This document shows, piece after piece, positions 50,521 to 59,204 of a DNA stretch of 64,000 nucleotides (positions within the stretch are counted from its first letter, which is position 1; each line of letters opens with the position of its first letter). The notes under the pieces are model-generated. The model saw only the letters and a program-made list of their open reading frames with translations, did not search any database and was not told the DNA's origin. Source of the DNA: Glaciibacter superstes DSM 21135 (GTDB lineage Bacteria > Actinomycetota > Actinomycetes > Actinomycetales > Microbacteriaceae); contig NZ_ATWH01000001.1 in NCBI RefSeq assembly GCF_000421145.1, positions 248,001 to 312,000 of the forward strand, given 5' to 3'. Position numbers and translations under genes: made by a program.

Positions 50521-50674
50521 TGTTCCTCCTAACGTCGTTGTCGGTCGCGACTGCCACGATCGCACGAAATCACTATAGACATCGATGTAGAAATGGTGGG
50601 ATCGCTTTCTCGCCCAGCGATAAAATCGCGGCCTTTTCATTGCTCCTTCGAGGCAGCGAGGGCAGAATAGCTGC
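50521..50674. promoter_or_regulatory. Divergent control region gldA / iclR with candidate operators
   Basis: This AT-richer region holds a perfect 10-bp palindrome acatcgatgt at 50579-50588 (extended by tag...aga on both sides) and the short dyad gcgataaaatcgc at 50617-50629. Either could be bound by the IclR protein encoded at 50675. No -10 assignment is secure. Confidence 0.45.
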
Positions 50675-51538
50675 ATGCGAACCGGAGAAGTTTTGTCGCT
50701 AGAACCAGGTGAGGGAATCGGAGAACAGCGCGGCGTCCTGCGTGGATCCGGGGTTGTCACGGTGGAGAAGACCCTCTCAATCCTCGAGATTGTCGCCGAG
50801 CGCGGAGGGGCTTCCGCCAAGGAAGTCTCTCAGGCCCTTGGTTATCCGCTTCCCACCGTTTACCGTCTTCTTCAATCGCTGGTGCAGAGCGATTATCTCA
50901 TTCATCTTAAAGGTGAATGCCGATTCGAGCTCGGCTACAAACTCGACCGGCTCGGAGTCTCACTGCACCGGCAAATTGGTGTTCCGACGCCTGTTCGGGC
51001 GGAGATCGCCCGCCTTCACGAGACTGCACAGGCTGCCGGGTACTTCGCGGTCTATCGCGGGGCAGATGTCGTCGTCGCGTACGTAGTGGACAGTCCTGCG
51101 CATCCGCGTCTCATACCCCTCAACTTCGGCTTCCATGAAGCAGCGCACGCGACAGCCTTTGGGAAGATTCTGTTGGCCGGAATGAGCGCAGAACAGGTGG
51201 GACAGTATCTGGAGGTGCACGGGATGCCGAGGTTGACCGGTACCACGATCACGTCCAGAGAAGAACTGGATGCCGAACTCTCCGCGGTCGCCAGCCGTGG
51301 AATCGCGTGGGAACGCGAGGAGTTCGTTCCGGGTATGACCTGCGCCGCCAATGGTGTGCGAAACGGTGCAGGGATGATCGTTGGCTCTGTTGCGATTAGC
51401 GTGCCGAGCGGCCAGATTTCCGGAACGCGCGAACGAGAAATCGAGCGTATTCTGCGCGATGCATCGAACCATGTCAGCAAGTACTACCGTTCGGGACAGG
51501 TGCGCCGACCGTCGGCTGATACGGGCCGTGTCATGTAA
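50675..51538 (+). CDS. IclR-family regulator of the alcohol-oxidation module
   Basis: The product is 287 residues. Its winged helix is VEKTLSILEIVAERGGASAKEVSQALGYPLPTVYRLLQSL. The effector domain is HETAQAAGYFAVYRGADVVVAYVVDSPAHPRLIPL, ATAFGKILLAGM and GMIVGSVAISVPSGQIS. The N-terminal ~27 residues are an extension, and the start may be at a later GTG. It lies divergent from gldA and convergent with the PEBP gene. It probably controls gldA and perhaps the GMC/ADH genes. Weaker GC bias than its neighbours fits recent transfer. Confidence 0.88.
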   Translation: MRTGEVLSLEPGEGIGEQRGVLRGSGVVTVEKTLSILEIVAERGGASAKEVSQALGYPLPTVYRLLQSLVQSDYLIHLKGECRFELGYKLDRLGVSLHRQIGVPTPVRAEIARLHETAQAAGYFAVYRGADVVVAYVVDSPAHPRLIPLNFGFHEAAHATAFGKILLAGMSAEQVGQYLEVHGMPRLTGTTITSREELDAELSAVASRGIAWEREEFVPGMTCAANGVRNGAGMIVGSVAISVPSGQISGTREREIERILRDASNHVSKYYRSGQVRRPSADTGRVM

Positions 51539-51540
51539 AT

Positions 51541-51578
51541 GACGAAGGTTCGACATCCCAGGATGCCAAACCTTCGTC
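51541..51578. terminator. Nested hairpin between iclR and the PEBP gene
   Basis: gacgaaggtt (51541-51550) pairs with aaccttcgtc (51569-51578). Inside, catcc/ggatg form a second stem. It starts 2 bases after the iclR stop, 19 bases before the convergent PEBP stop. Bidirectional terminator. Confidence 0.75.
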
Positions 51579-51596
51579 GCGCAATTTGGGGAACGT

Positions 51597-52127
51597 TTAC
51601 GTGGCTTCCCACCACGGTGCAATCACGGCACGGGCGAGCGTGTGCCCCGACATGTTGAATCCGAGGAATGAGGGGGTTGCTCCAACATCGAGTCCGAGAG
51701 ACTCAACGTCCAAAGCGTGGACACCGATGAAATAGGTGTGTTTGCCGGTGCCGGCTGGAGGAGCAGCGCCAAGGTAACGGGCCATGCTGGCGTCATTCTT
51801 CAACTGGTGGGCTCCCGCGGGAAGGCCAGTTCCCGACTCATCGCCGACGCCGCTCTCAAGCGACGTCACGTTCGCCGGAATGTCCATTACTGCCCAGTGC
51901 CAAAACCCCGCGCCAGTGGGCGCCATCGGTTCATAGACGGTAACGGCGAAACTCTTCGTTTCCGGCGGAAATCCGCTCCAACTGAGCTGGGGACTCGTGT
52001 CCTCACCGCCAGCGCCGAAGATTCCACTGACCTGGGGCAGGGAGAATTCCTGTCCGTCAATCGCGTCAGTACTAGTCACGGTAAAGGCAGGAACCTTCTT
52101 GATCAGGTCATAGGGAGTTGTAGCCAT
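51597..52127 (-). CDS. YbhB/YbcL-type PEBP (Raf kinase inhibitor-like) protein
   Basis: The product is 176 residues from the ATG at 52127. Family features are [54 protein letters not shown] and [47 protein letters not shown]. The fold binds anionic ligands; bacterial roles are unclear. It is cytosolic (no signal peptide). It lies downstream of the GMC gene (101-base gap) on the same strand, so it may belong to that operon. Confidence 0.9.
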   Translation of the reverse strand: MATTPYDLIKKVPAFTVTSTDAIDGQEFSLPQVSGIFGAGGEDTSPQLSWSGFPPETKSFAVTVYEPMAPTGAGFWHWAVMDIPANVTSLESGVGDESGTGLPAGAHQLKNDASMARYLGAAPPAGTGKHTYFIGVHALDVESLGLDVGATPSFLGFNMSGHTLARAVIAPWWEAT

Positions 52128-52228
52128 AGTGTTATTCCTCAATCTTGTGTGTTGCCTGGTGGGAGATTAAAAGACTGCCTCGAGTGAGAGCCGACCCCTG
52201 TCAAACGGATCCGGCCACCTCAAGTCGC

Positions 52229-53794
52229 TCAGATTCCTCCCGTTTTCAGTTGATCTGCGATGTACTCGGACTGCCGTATGGCGAGGGCAACGATCGTGAG
52301 CGTGGGATTGGCTGCCGCACCGGTTGTGAATACGGACCCATCGCTAATGAACAGGTTTGGTACGTCGTGGGCGCGTCCCCATTTATCGACGACACCATCT
52401 TCGGGTCTCTCGCTCATTCGTGACGTGCCCATATTGTGCGTGGACGGATACGGGGGCGTGCGCTGCGCACCGACCGAACCCACAGCCTCGTACAGCAACT
52501 CTGCCTGGGTGTATCCGTGGTCTCGCATGGCGATGTCGTTGATATGGTCGTCGAAGTGCACGTTGGGAACGGGAAGACCGTTCTTATCGGACACCGTCGT
52601 GTTCAGCGTGACTCGATTGCTCTCTTGCGGCAGGTCTTCGCCGACGATCCAGAGCCCAGCCGTGTTGGCATACGCCTCGAGGATTGTGGTGAATCCCTGG
52701 CCCCACGCTCCGGGATCGCCAAAGCTGGCCAGGAAGGCTGGCCCGAGTGATAGTGTCTCCAGGTAGTAGCCACCAGCGAAGCCGCGGTCTGGATCATGCT
52801 TGGACTCGTCCGCGATCACTCCGGCCATGGTTTCACCACGGTGCATCCGCACCGGATCGTTAAACCTGGCGTAGACCGAACCCGTGGTGTGCCGCATGTA
52901 ATTGCGGCCAACCTGGCCGGAAGAGTTGGCCAAGCCGTCAGGGAACATCGGGCTCGCGGATTGAAGCAACAGCCGGGGTGTCTCGATAGAGTTCGCAGCC
53001 ACCGCGACGAGTTTGGCGGACTGTCGTTGCAGGTTGCCGTCTTTATCGAGATACAAGACGGCGTCTGCTCGTCCCGAGGCATCGTGGGTGATCTGCACCA
53101 CATGACACTCGGGTCGTAGGTCGAGTAAGCCCGTCGCTTCCGCACGAGGGATTTCGCGCACCAGCGTCGACCACTTCGACTTGTTCTTGTCGCCCTGAAA
53201 GTTGAAGCCGTCCTGAACGGATGCCGGACGGCCGTCGTACTCTTCAGCGTTCGTCGCGTACGGGCCCGTCGCGTAAAACTTGTATCCAATGCGTTCCGCG
53301 CCGTTTGCGAAGACCTTGTAATTATTGTTCGCCGGTAGCGGCTTACGGCCGTGCACGTGCGTCGATCCCATCGCTACTTCGGCTTTGTCGTAGAAGGGTG
53401 CAAGCTCGGCGAGAGTGATCGGCCAGTCGAGGAGGTTGGCGCCGTCGATCCGACCGTAGGTGCTTCGCGCCGCGAACTCGTGAGCCTTAAACCGCGGTGT
53501 TGCACCGGACCAGTGCGTCGTCGTGCCACCGACCGCCTTCACGATCCAGGCAGGAAGGTTGGGGAAATCGCGAGCGATTCGCCAGGAACCTGAGGTGGTT
53601 CGTGGGTCGAGCCACGCCATCTGGTTGAATGCCTCCCACTCATCGTTGACATAGTCCTCGTTTCGCAGGTACGAACCCGCCTCCAGAACCACAACCGGAA
53701 GACCTCGGGCGGTCAGTTCGTAAGCAAGCGTTCCGCCCCCAGCTCCCGATCCAATGATGATTATCGCTGCGTCATCGTGCTCGATGTTGGTCAC
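52229..53794 (-). CDS. GMC-family FAD oxidoreductase
   Basis: The product is 521 residues from a GTG at 53794. N-terminal FAD site IIIIGSGAGGGTLAYELTARGLPVVVLEAG (about 12-41), AVGGTTTHWSGATPRF near 87 and C-terminal GMC region with STHNMGTSRM near 460 and ISDGSVFTTGAAANPTLTIVALAIRQSEYIADQL at the end (the conserved His/Asn pair). GMC enzymes with this layout oxidise polyols, sugar acids or alcohols. The gene overlaps the upstream small subunit gene by 4 bases (GTGA), so the two form one complex. No Tat or Sec signal is seen in either. Confidence 0.9.
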   Translation of the reverse strand: MTNIEHDDAAIIIIGSGAGGGTLAYELTARGLPVVVLEAGSYLRNEDYVNDEWEAFNQMAWLDPRTTSGSWRIARDFPNLPAWIVKAVGGTTTHWSGATPRFKAHEFAARSTYGRIDGANLLDWPITLAELAPFYDKAEVAMGSTHVHGRKPLPANNNYKVFANGAERIGYKFYATGPYATNAEEYDGRPASVQDGFNFQGDKNKSKWSTLVREIPRAEATGLLDLRPECHVVQITHDASGRADAVLYLDKDGNLQRQSAKLVAVAANSIETPRLLLQSASPMFPDGLANSSGQVGRNYMRHTTGSVYARFNDPVRMHRGETMAGVIADESKHDPDRGFAGGYYLETLSLGPAFLASFGDPGAWGQGFTTILEAYANTAGLWIVGEDLPQESNRVTLNTTVSDKNGLPVPNVHFDDHINDIAMRDHGYTQAELLYEAVGSVGAQRTPPYPSTHNMGTSRMSERPEDGVVDKWGRAHDVPNLFISDGSVFTTGAAANPTLTIVALAIRQSEYIADQLKTGGI

Positions 53795-54384
53795 TTCTTC
53801 ACCGCCGTCATGGTTGCGTCGCGTTTGCCGGGTTGATTGCTCGTGTCACGCTCTGATGCAGACGCGCTCTCGCCGCCGCGAACGGTTGCCACCGACACGT
53901 TTGTGGCAATTTCGATGAGTTGTTCCGGTCCGTCGTAGCTTTCGATTCGCGCTTCGGGAAGCCAGTCGAGATCGTTGAAGCCGCGGTTGACGTAGCCGCC
54001 TTTGTCGAAGCTCGGTCCTTCGAAGCCGAGGATCTCCCAGACGTCCTCGTTGTCATAAAGATTCAGTACGGTCGTCCGCCTGATGAAACCGAAGAACTCC
54101 GTGGTCTCGATTCGGCGCAGAACCTTGGTGGCGTCTTCATCGTTGAGGTCGCGGAAATCGCCTCCGGCCAGGTGGCCCAAAGTAAGGAGTCCTTGCGTCA
54201 GTGCGACGCGAAACCAGGTTGAGTTCTCTGCCTCTCGCAAGATCGTGTCTGCCGTGCGCTCGTAGGGACCATCGGGGAACGACGGGTGAGGAAACGCGAC
54301 CCGGATAACACGGATGAGCACGCTGCGTGCCTCACCGGTCAACTCCGTCTCATTCAGTTGTGGATACTTGGCTGGAAAAGCCAT
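53791..54384 (-). CDS. Gluconate 2-dehydrogenase subunit 3-like small subunit
   Basis: The product is 197 residues from the ATG at 54384. The middle (VLIRVIRVAFPHPSFPDGPYERTADTILREA, TQGLLTLGHLAGGDF, YDNEDVWEILGFEGPSFDKGGYVNRGFNDLDWLPE) resembles the small subunit of gluconate 2-dehydrogenase-type GMC complexes. Those usually carry a Tat signal. This one has none. No cytochrome c subunit gene is nearby, so the electron acceptor is unknown. Coupled to the GMC gene by a GTGA overlap. Confidence 0.8.
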   Translation of the reverse strand: MAFPAKYPQLNETELTGEARSVLIRVIRVAFPHPSFPDGPYERTADTILREAENSTWFRVALTQGLLTLGHLAGGDFRDLNDEDATKVLRRIETTEFFGFIRRTTVLNLYDNEDVWEILGFEGPSFDKGGYVNRGFNDLDWLPEARIESYDGPEQLIEIATNVSVATVRGGESASASERDTSNQPGKRDATMTAVKK

Positions 54385-54438
54385 TACTGAGCTCCTTTGC
54401 TCCATGTCGTCGTGGTGGTTGGTGATTGGTGTTCGTCC

Positions 54439-55467
54439 TCAGGGGACGAGGATTCCGCGACCGACGATCCGTCCGGCGTCCAAGTCTGCGATCGCGTCCA
54501 GGGCGGCATCAAGGGGATAGGTGGCGGTGTGAAGCGTGACTTTGCCTTGAGCCGTGAGCGTCATGAGCTCCACGAGGTCGTTGTAGGTTCCGACCAGGTT
54601 TCCGATGACGTTGATTTCGCGCGAAATGATCTCGATGGTGGGGATGTTGACGGCTCCGCCGTAGCCGATCACGTAGTGCGAGCCGCGATTGCGCAGAAGT
54701 CGCGGAGCCAGCAGCTCGGCACCGCGCTCCCCGACGAAGTCGAACACGACGTGTGCTCCACCGCTCGTAATCTCGAGCACCTCCTTCTCGACGACATCGT
54801 CGCTCGTCGAGAGCACGGTATGGTGCGCACCCAGTGTCTGAGCGAGTTCAAGTGCGGCCTCACTGCGGTCGACGACCGTTATGGTCGCACTCGTGATCGC
54901 AGCGAGTGCCTGGATACCGATGTGTCCGAGGCCACCGGCACCGACCACGACCGCGTGGGTCCCCGGGAACAGGACATCGGCGGCTTTACGCACCGCATGG
55001 TAAGCGGTGAGACCCGCGTCAGCCAGTGCGGCTACATCTTTCGGCTGCAGCCCGCCGTCCAGCCTGACCACCGCGCGCGCATTGGTCAGGAGCTGCTGAG
55101 CCATACCACCGTCAGCGTTGATTCCAGGAAAAGTCGCGTTCTCGCAGTGTGAGTCCTGACCCACTCTGCATGCCGGGCATAGACCACAACTAGTGAGCGG
55201 ATGCATGATCACCGTGTCACCCGGTTTCACGTTATGGACGGCGCTGCCCACCTGGCGAACCCATCCGGCGTTCTCATGCCCAAGCGTGTACGGCAAATGA
55301 GGGTGTTGGATTGGATCCCACTGGCCTTCGATGATGTGAAGATCCGTACGGCACAAACCGGCTGCACCGACGTCAACGATGACATCCCACGGGCCGGTGA
55401 CCTTGGGCTCCGACACATCTTCGATCTTCGGATTTTCCCCATAATGGTGCAGACGAACTGCCTTCAC
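54439..55467 (-). CDS. Zinc-dependent alcohol dehydrogenase (MDR family)
   Basis: The product is 342 residues from GTG 55467 (GGAGGAAAC upstream). The catalytic zinc Cys (GLCRTDLH) and GHENAGWV appear, then the structural zinc C-GLC-PAC-RVGQDSH-C and the Rossmann GAGGLGHIGIQAL motif near 175 with Asp binding NAD (VVDRSEAAL). This is the secondary-alcohol/NAD+ dehydrogenase type. The module gldA + ADH + GMC suggests oxidation of a polyol or its product. First gene of the leftward unit of the insert; its upstream region faces a decayed DUF2442 copy. Confidence 0.9.
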   Translation of the reverse strand: MKAVRLHHYGENPKIEDVSEPKVTGPWDVIVDVGAAGLCRTDLHIIEGQWDPIQHPHLPYTLGHENAGWVRQVGSAVHNVKPGDTVIMHPLTSCGLCPACRVGQDSHCENATFPGINADGGMAQQLLTNARAVVRLDGGLQPKDVAALADAGLTAYHAVRKAADVLFPGTHAVVVGAGGLGHIGIQALAAITSATITVVDRSEAALELAQTLGAHHTVLSTSDDVVEKEVLEITSGGAHVVFDFVGERGAELLAPRLLRNRGSHYVIGYGGAVNIPTIEIISREINVIGNLVGTYNDLVELMTLTAQGKVTLHTATYPLDAALDAIADLDAGRIVGRGILVP

Positions 55468-55596
55468 GTTTCCTCCCCGTCGAGGTCGCACAACATCACA
55501 CTCGTGACGGGTTCTAGCTTGAATTATCTATCGACTTCACACTATGTCCCGTATCACGGAGTGAGAATTAGTTCGTCCGATCTGCTTTGTTGCTGT

Positions 55597-55695
55597 TCAT
55601 CCGTCGTCTATGTGAGGGCTGATGCGCTGAGGTCCGGCTCTTCGAAGGGCGTGAGATTGCGCCACTCGTCTGGTCCCTTCCACTGGACCGAGCAG
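55597..55695 (+). pseudogene. Decayed DUF2442 gene fragment
   Basis: DNA 55597-55695 aligns with the coding sequence around 48893-48990 of the intact DUF2442 gene: both contain tcatccg, gtgag, tgatgcg and a gggcg-ga-att segment. The frame shifts by one base near 55631, before the VRLFEGREIAPLVWSLPLDRA stretch (compare VRLADGREISAPLAWFPRL). No start or end remains. It lies between the ADH promoter and the purM stop. Confidence 0.6.
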
Positions 55696-55704
55696 CAGGC
55701 GGCG

Positions 55705-56808
55705 TTACGTCGCGTACGAGCCGACGAGGCGCACCGCGCCGCCGTCGACGCCCTTGGCGCCCTGCTCGAAGCCCGCGAAATCGCGCGGCGTCGTCGAGAC
55801 GGTGCCGGCGATCCAGGACGGGATGCCAGCCGAAGCCAGCCTGTCGATGACAGATGTCGCCGCCTCGGCTGCGACGACGGCGAACATGCCCACGCCGAGG
55901 TTCCAGGTTCCCTCAGAACTCTCGAGGGTCGAAGAGGCCATATCGCTCAGCACCCTGAACACACCGGGCGGCGACCACGTTGACCGCTCGACCTCCACCC
56001 ACGAACCGACGGGCAGCACTCGCGCGAGGTTCGCCGCTATGCCACCGCCCGTGACATGACTCAGCGAGTGCACCGCTCCGTCGAACGCCGGGTCGTCGAG
56101 AACGGCGAGCAGCGGCGTCGTGTAGAGCCTGGTCGGCTCGAGCAGTACCTCGCCGACCACTCCGCCCAACTCGGCCGACGTGTCTGAGTAGCCGATCCCT
56201 CGTTGCGCGAGGATGTGGCGCACCAGAGAGAATCCGTTGGAGTGCAGTCCGGACGACGCCATCGCCACAACGACGTCACCGTGCCCCACCCGCTCGGCGC
56301 CGAGCACGCGGTCGGCTTCGACGACACCGGTTGCGGCGCCAGCCACGTCGTAGTCATCTGGCCCGAGAAGCCCCGGGTGTTCTGCAGTCTCGCCACCGAC
56401 CAGCGCAGTGCCGGTCTCAGAGCAGGCGCGGGCGATGCCGGCCACGATCGACGCGATGCGCTCGGGCACGACCTTGCCGCAGGCGATGTAATCCGTCATG
56501 AACAGCGGCCTGGCGCCGACCACAACGATGTCGTCGACCACCATGCCGACCAGGTCTTGCCCGATGGTGTCGTGCTTGTCGATGGCCTGCGCGATGGCGA
56601 CCTTCGTACCGACTCCGTCGGTAGAGGTGGCCAGCAAGGGCTTCCGGAACGAAGTCAGGAACGACACATCGTAGAGCCCGGCAAATCCGCCGACCCCGCC
56701 CTGCACCTGTGGCCCATGGGTGTTCGAGACCGCGGCCTTCATGAGCTCGACGGCGAGATCGCCCGCCGCGGTGTCGACTCCGGCGGCGGCGTATGACGCG
56801 TTGCTCAT
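55705..56808 (-). CDS. purM: Phosphoribosylformylglycinamidine cyclo-ligase
   Basis: The product is 367 residues from the ATG at 56808 (ATGA overlap with purF). It converts FGAM to AIR with ATP in purine synthesis. Family segments: SYAAAGVDTAAGDLAVELMK, LLATSTDGVGTKVAIAQAIDKHDTIGQDLVGMVVDDIVVVGA near 62-105, GTALVGGETAEHPG near 140, SSGLHSNGFSLVR near 188 and HVTGGGIAANLARVLP near 258. Longer upstream frames are shadows of purF. Confidence 0.96.
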   Translation of the reverse strand: MSNASYAAAGVDTAAGDLAVELMKAAVSNTHGPQVQGGVGGFAGLYDVSFLTSFRKPLLATSTDGVGTKVAIAQAIDKHDTIGQDLVGMVVDDIVVVGARPLFMTDYIACGKVVPERIASIVAGIARACSETGTALVGGETAEHPGLLGPDDYDVAGAATGVVEADRVLGAERVGHGDVVVAMASSGLHSNGFSLVRHILAQRGIGYSDTSAELGGVVGEVLLEPTRLYTTPLLAVLDDPAFDGAVHSLSHVTGGGIAANLARVLPVGSWVEVERSTWSPPGVFRVLSDMASSTLESSEGTWNLGVGMFAVVAAEAATSVIDRLASAGIPSWIAGTVSTTPRDFAGFEQGAKGVDGGAVRLVGSYAT

Positions 56809-58391
56809 TCTTGTCTTCCCGGATCGCCGATGGGTACTTGACCGTGTGACGCGAGCACGGCTTCGCGAACCGAGGCCGGGTCGAGTACGACCTCGAGGTC
56901 GGCGTCTGGGCCTGGGTCGCATCCGTTCGATGCGGGCTCGCGCTCGAGCAGATTCTTGCCCAGGTGCTGCGACTCAGGCAGTGCGATCGGGTAGACACCG
57001 GTGAAGCACGCGGTACACAGGCTCTCGCGGGGCTGCTCTGTCGACGCGATCATGCCGTCTTCGGAGAGGTAGCCGAGCGAATCCGCGCCGATCGACTGGC
57101 GCACCTCATCGACCCCGAGGCCGGTGGCGATGAGCTCGGCGCGCGAGGCGAAGTCGATGCCGTAGAAACACGGCCAGGTGATGGGCGGGCTCGAGATGCG
57201 GACGTGTACCTCGGCCGCGCCGGCCTCGCGCAACATGCTGACCAGGGCGCGCTGGGTGTTGCCGCGCACGATCGAGTCGTCGACGACGATCAGCCGTTTG
57301 CCCTTGATGACTTCCTTGAGCGGGTTCAGTTTGAGCTTGATGCCGCGCTGGCGGATGGTCTGCGACGGCTGGATGAAGGTGCGGCCGACGTAGGAGTTCT
57401 TGACCAGGCCCTGGCCGAAGGGAATACCGGATGCCTGTGCGTAGCCGATGGCCGCCGGGGTTCCGGATTCGGGGGTGGGGATGACCAGGTCGGCTTCGAC
57501 GGGATGCTCGGCAGCGAGTTTGCGACCCATCTCGACGCGTGCCTCGTGCACGCCCCGGCCGGCGATGGCGGTGTCGGGCCGAGCGAGGTACACGTACTCG
57601 AAGACGCAGCCGGCTCGCTTCACTTCGGCGAAACGCTGTGTGCGGAGTCCGTTCTCGTCGATGGCGATGAGTTCGCCTGGCTCGACCTCGCGCACGAAGC
57701 TGGCGCCGACGATGTCGAGTGCAGCGGTCTCAGAGGCGACCACCCAGCCGCGTTCGAGACGGCCGAGCACCAGCGGGCGGACACCCTGCGGGTCGCGGGC
57801 CGCGTAGAGGGTGCTCTCGTCCATGAACACCAGGCAGAACGCGCCGCGAAGCCTTGGCAGCACCTCCAGTGCGGTCGCTTCGAGGGTGTGGTCGAGGTCG
57901 CCGGTGAGCAGCGCCGTCAGAACCGCGGTGTCCGTGGTGTTGCCGCGTGCGAGTTCGCCGTCGGTCTGGGGATACCGCTCATGCACCAGCTGCATCAGCT
58001 CGGCCGTGTTCGTGAGGTTGCCGTTGTGTCCGAGCGCCACCGTGCCGCTGGAAGTGCGCCCGAGAGTCGGCTGCGCGTTCTGCCAACTGGACGACCCCGT
58101 CGTCGAATACCGGCAGTGCCCGACGGCGATGTGGCCGACGAGGGTGTTCAGCGCGGCCTCGTTGAAGACCTGGGAGACGAGTCCCATGTCTTTGTAGATG
58201 AGGATCTTGCTGCCGTCACTCGTCGCGATGCCAGCCGATTCCTGGCCACGGTGCTGGAGTGCGTAGAGGCCGAAGTAGCTGAGCTTCGCCACCTCTTCGC
58301 CCGGCGCCCAGACTCCGAAGACGCCACAGGCATCCTGCGGCCCCTTCTCACCCGGAATGAGATCGTGCCCGAGAAGTCCGTCGCCGGCCAA
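56805..58391 (-). CDS. purF: Amidophosphoribosyltransferase
   Basis: The product is 528 residues and catalyses the committed step of purine synthesis (PRPP + Gln). A 21-residue propeptide precedes Cys22 (DACGVFGVW), the glutaminase nucleophile exposed by cleavage. The glutaminase half shows YALQHRGQESAGIA and GNLTN. The PRTase half has the PRPP loop RLIVVDDSIVRGNTQRAL and SSPPITWPCFYGIDFASRAELIA. The C-terminal CTACFTGVYP with other Cys could be the iron-sulphur or structural site. It is followed by purM with a 4-base overlap. Confidence 0.96.
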   Translation of the reverse strand: MAGDGLLGHDLIPGEKGPQDACGVFGVWAPGEEVAKLSYFGLYALQHRGQESAGIATSDGSKILIYKDMGLVSQVFNEAALNTLVGHIAVGHCRYSTTGSSSWQNAQPTLGRTSSGTVALGHNGNLTNTAELMQLVHERYPQTDGELARGNTTDTAVLTALLTGDLDHTLEATALEVLPRLRGAFCLVFMDESTLYAARDPQGVRPLVLGRLERGWVVASETAALDIVGASFVREVEPGELIAIDENGLRTQRFAEVKRAGCVFEYVYLARPDTAIAGRGVHEARVEMGRKLAAEHPVEADLVIPTPESGTPAAIGYAQASGIPFGQGLVKNSYVGRTFIQPSQTIRQRGIKLKLNPLKEVIKGKRLIVVDDSIVRGNTQRALVSMLREAGAAEVHVRISSPPITWPCFYGIDFASRAELIATGLGVDEVRQSIGADSLGYLSEDGMIASTEQPRESLCTACFTGVYPIALPESQHLGKNLLEREPASNGCDPGPDADLEVVLDPASVREAVLASHGQVPIGDPGRQE

Positions 58392-58402
58392 GCGCAGCCC
58401 CT

Positions 58403-58936
58403 TTACTCTGAGTCGGTGTTCGTCGTGTTGGTGCGGGATGGGGGAGAAACGGATACCGCGCCCGGTTCGCGTGCGCCGAGGGCGGGTGCTTCGGTCGATG
58501 GTGCGTCGGTGACCGGTGAATCGGTGACTCCCGTGGCGACGTTGGGCGGGGTCTGCGCGTGTGAACCGAGTCTATCCGCGACAACGGTCGACGCTGTGCG
58601 GCGACTGGCACGGTCGAGCGCGAGAGCGAGCAGGCAGCCGATGGCCACGCCGAACGCGACACCCGCGAGCAGCAGGAAGCCGAACACCTGGCCACGGTCG
58701 AACTCGGCGTTCGTCGGGAACGCGAATGTGAGGATGAGGGCGGCAATAGCTCCGGCGACAGCACCCACGATCATGAAGTGGAAGTAGCGCGGCGAGCGGC
58801 GCACCGTGACCGTCGTCTCGTCGAGCACGGTTTCGGTCGGCTCGGCGGTCTCGGTCGGCACGGCGGTCTCGGCGCCGGCCGGCGCTGCGCTGGTCGACTC
58901 TGCGCCCATTCGCTCTGGCTGCTCGGAGGAACTCAC
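58403..58936 (-). CDS. Small membrane protein upstream of purF
   Basis: This 177-residue protein has two membrane helices (about 52-72 and 82-105) separated by an exposed loop TFAFPTNAEFDRGQ. Thr/Glu-rich termini flank them. The actinobacterial family is of unknown function. Twelve bases separate it from purF, so it heads the purF-purM operon. Confidence 0.75.
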   Translation of the reverse strand: MSSSEQPERMGAESTSAAPAGAETAVPTETAEPTETVLDETTVTVRRSPRYFHFMIVGAVAGAIAALILTFAFPTNAEFDRGQVFGFLLLAGVAFGVAIGCLLALALDRASRRTASTVVADRLGSHAQTPPNVATGVTDSPVTDAPSTEAPALGAREPGAVSVSPPSRTNTTNTDSE

Positions 58937-59204
58937 CTGAATATTGTCTCACGCGCGCCTGTGCCGCGGCCGTGCGTCAGACACACGCCAGTTAGACGCC
59001 GAAGCGCCCGGCGCGCAGGCTGATGCGCCGTGGCCAGATGGCGGCGCCACGGCCACCTCCCGCGTCGCGAATACAGCAAGAACAACCGTGAACCATGCAG
59101 TTCTCGATGTTGTGGACGACAGTTGGCCAGTTCCCGATGTTTTGACCACCGACCACCGACCGCTGCTTTCGCGCATCGATCCAAACGGATGCGAGACTGG
59201 GCGA

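Noticed and set aside
56964..58787. 607-residue plus-strand frame opposite purF
   Set aside because: Antisense shadow of purF with Arg/Glu/Asp-rich low-complexity composition.
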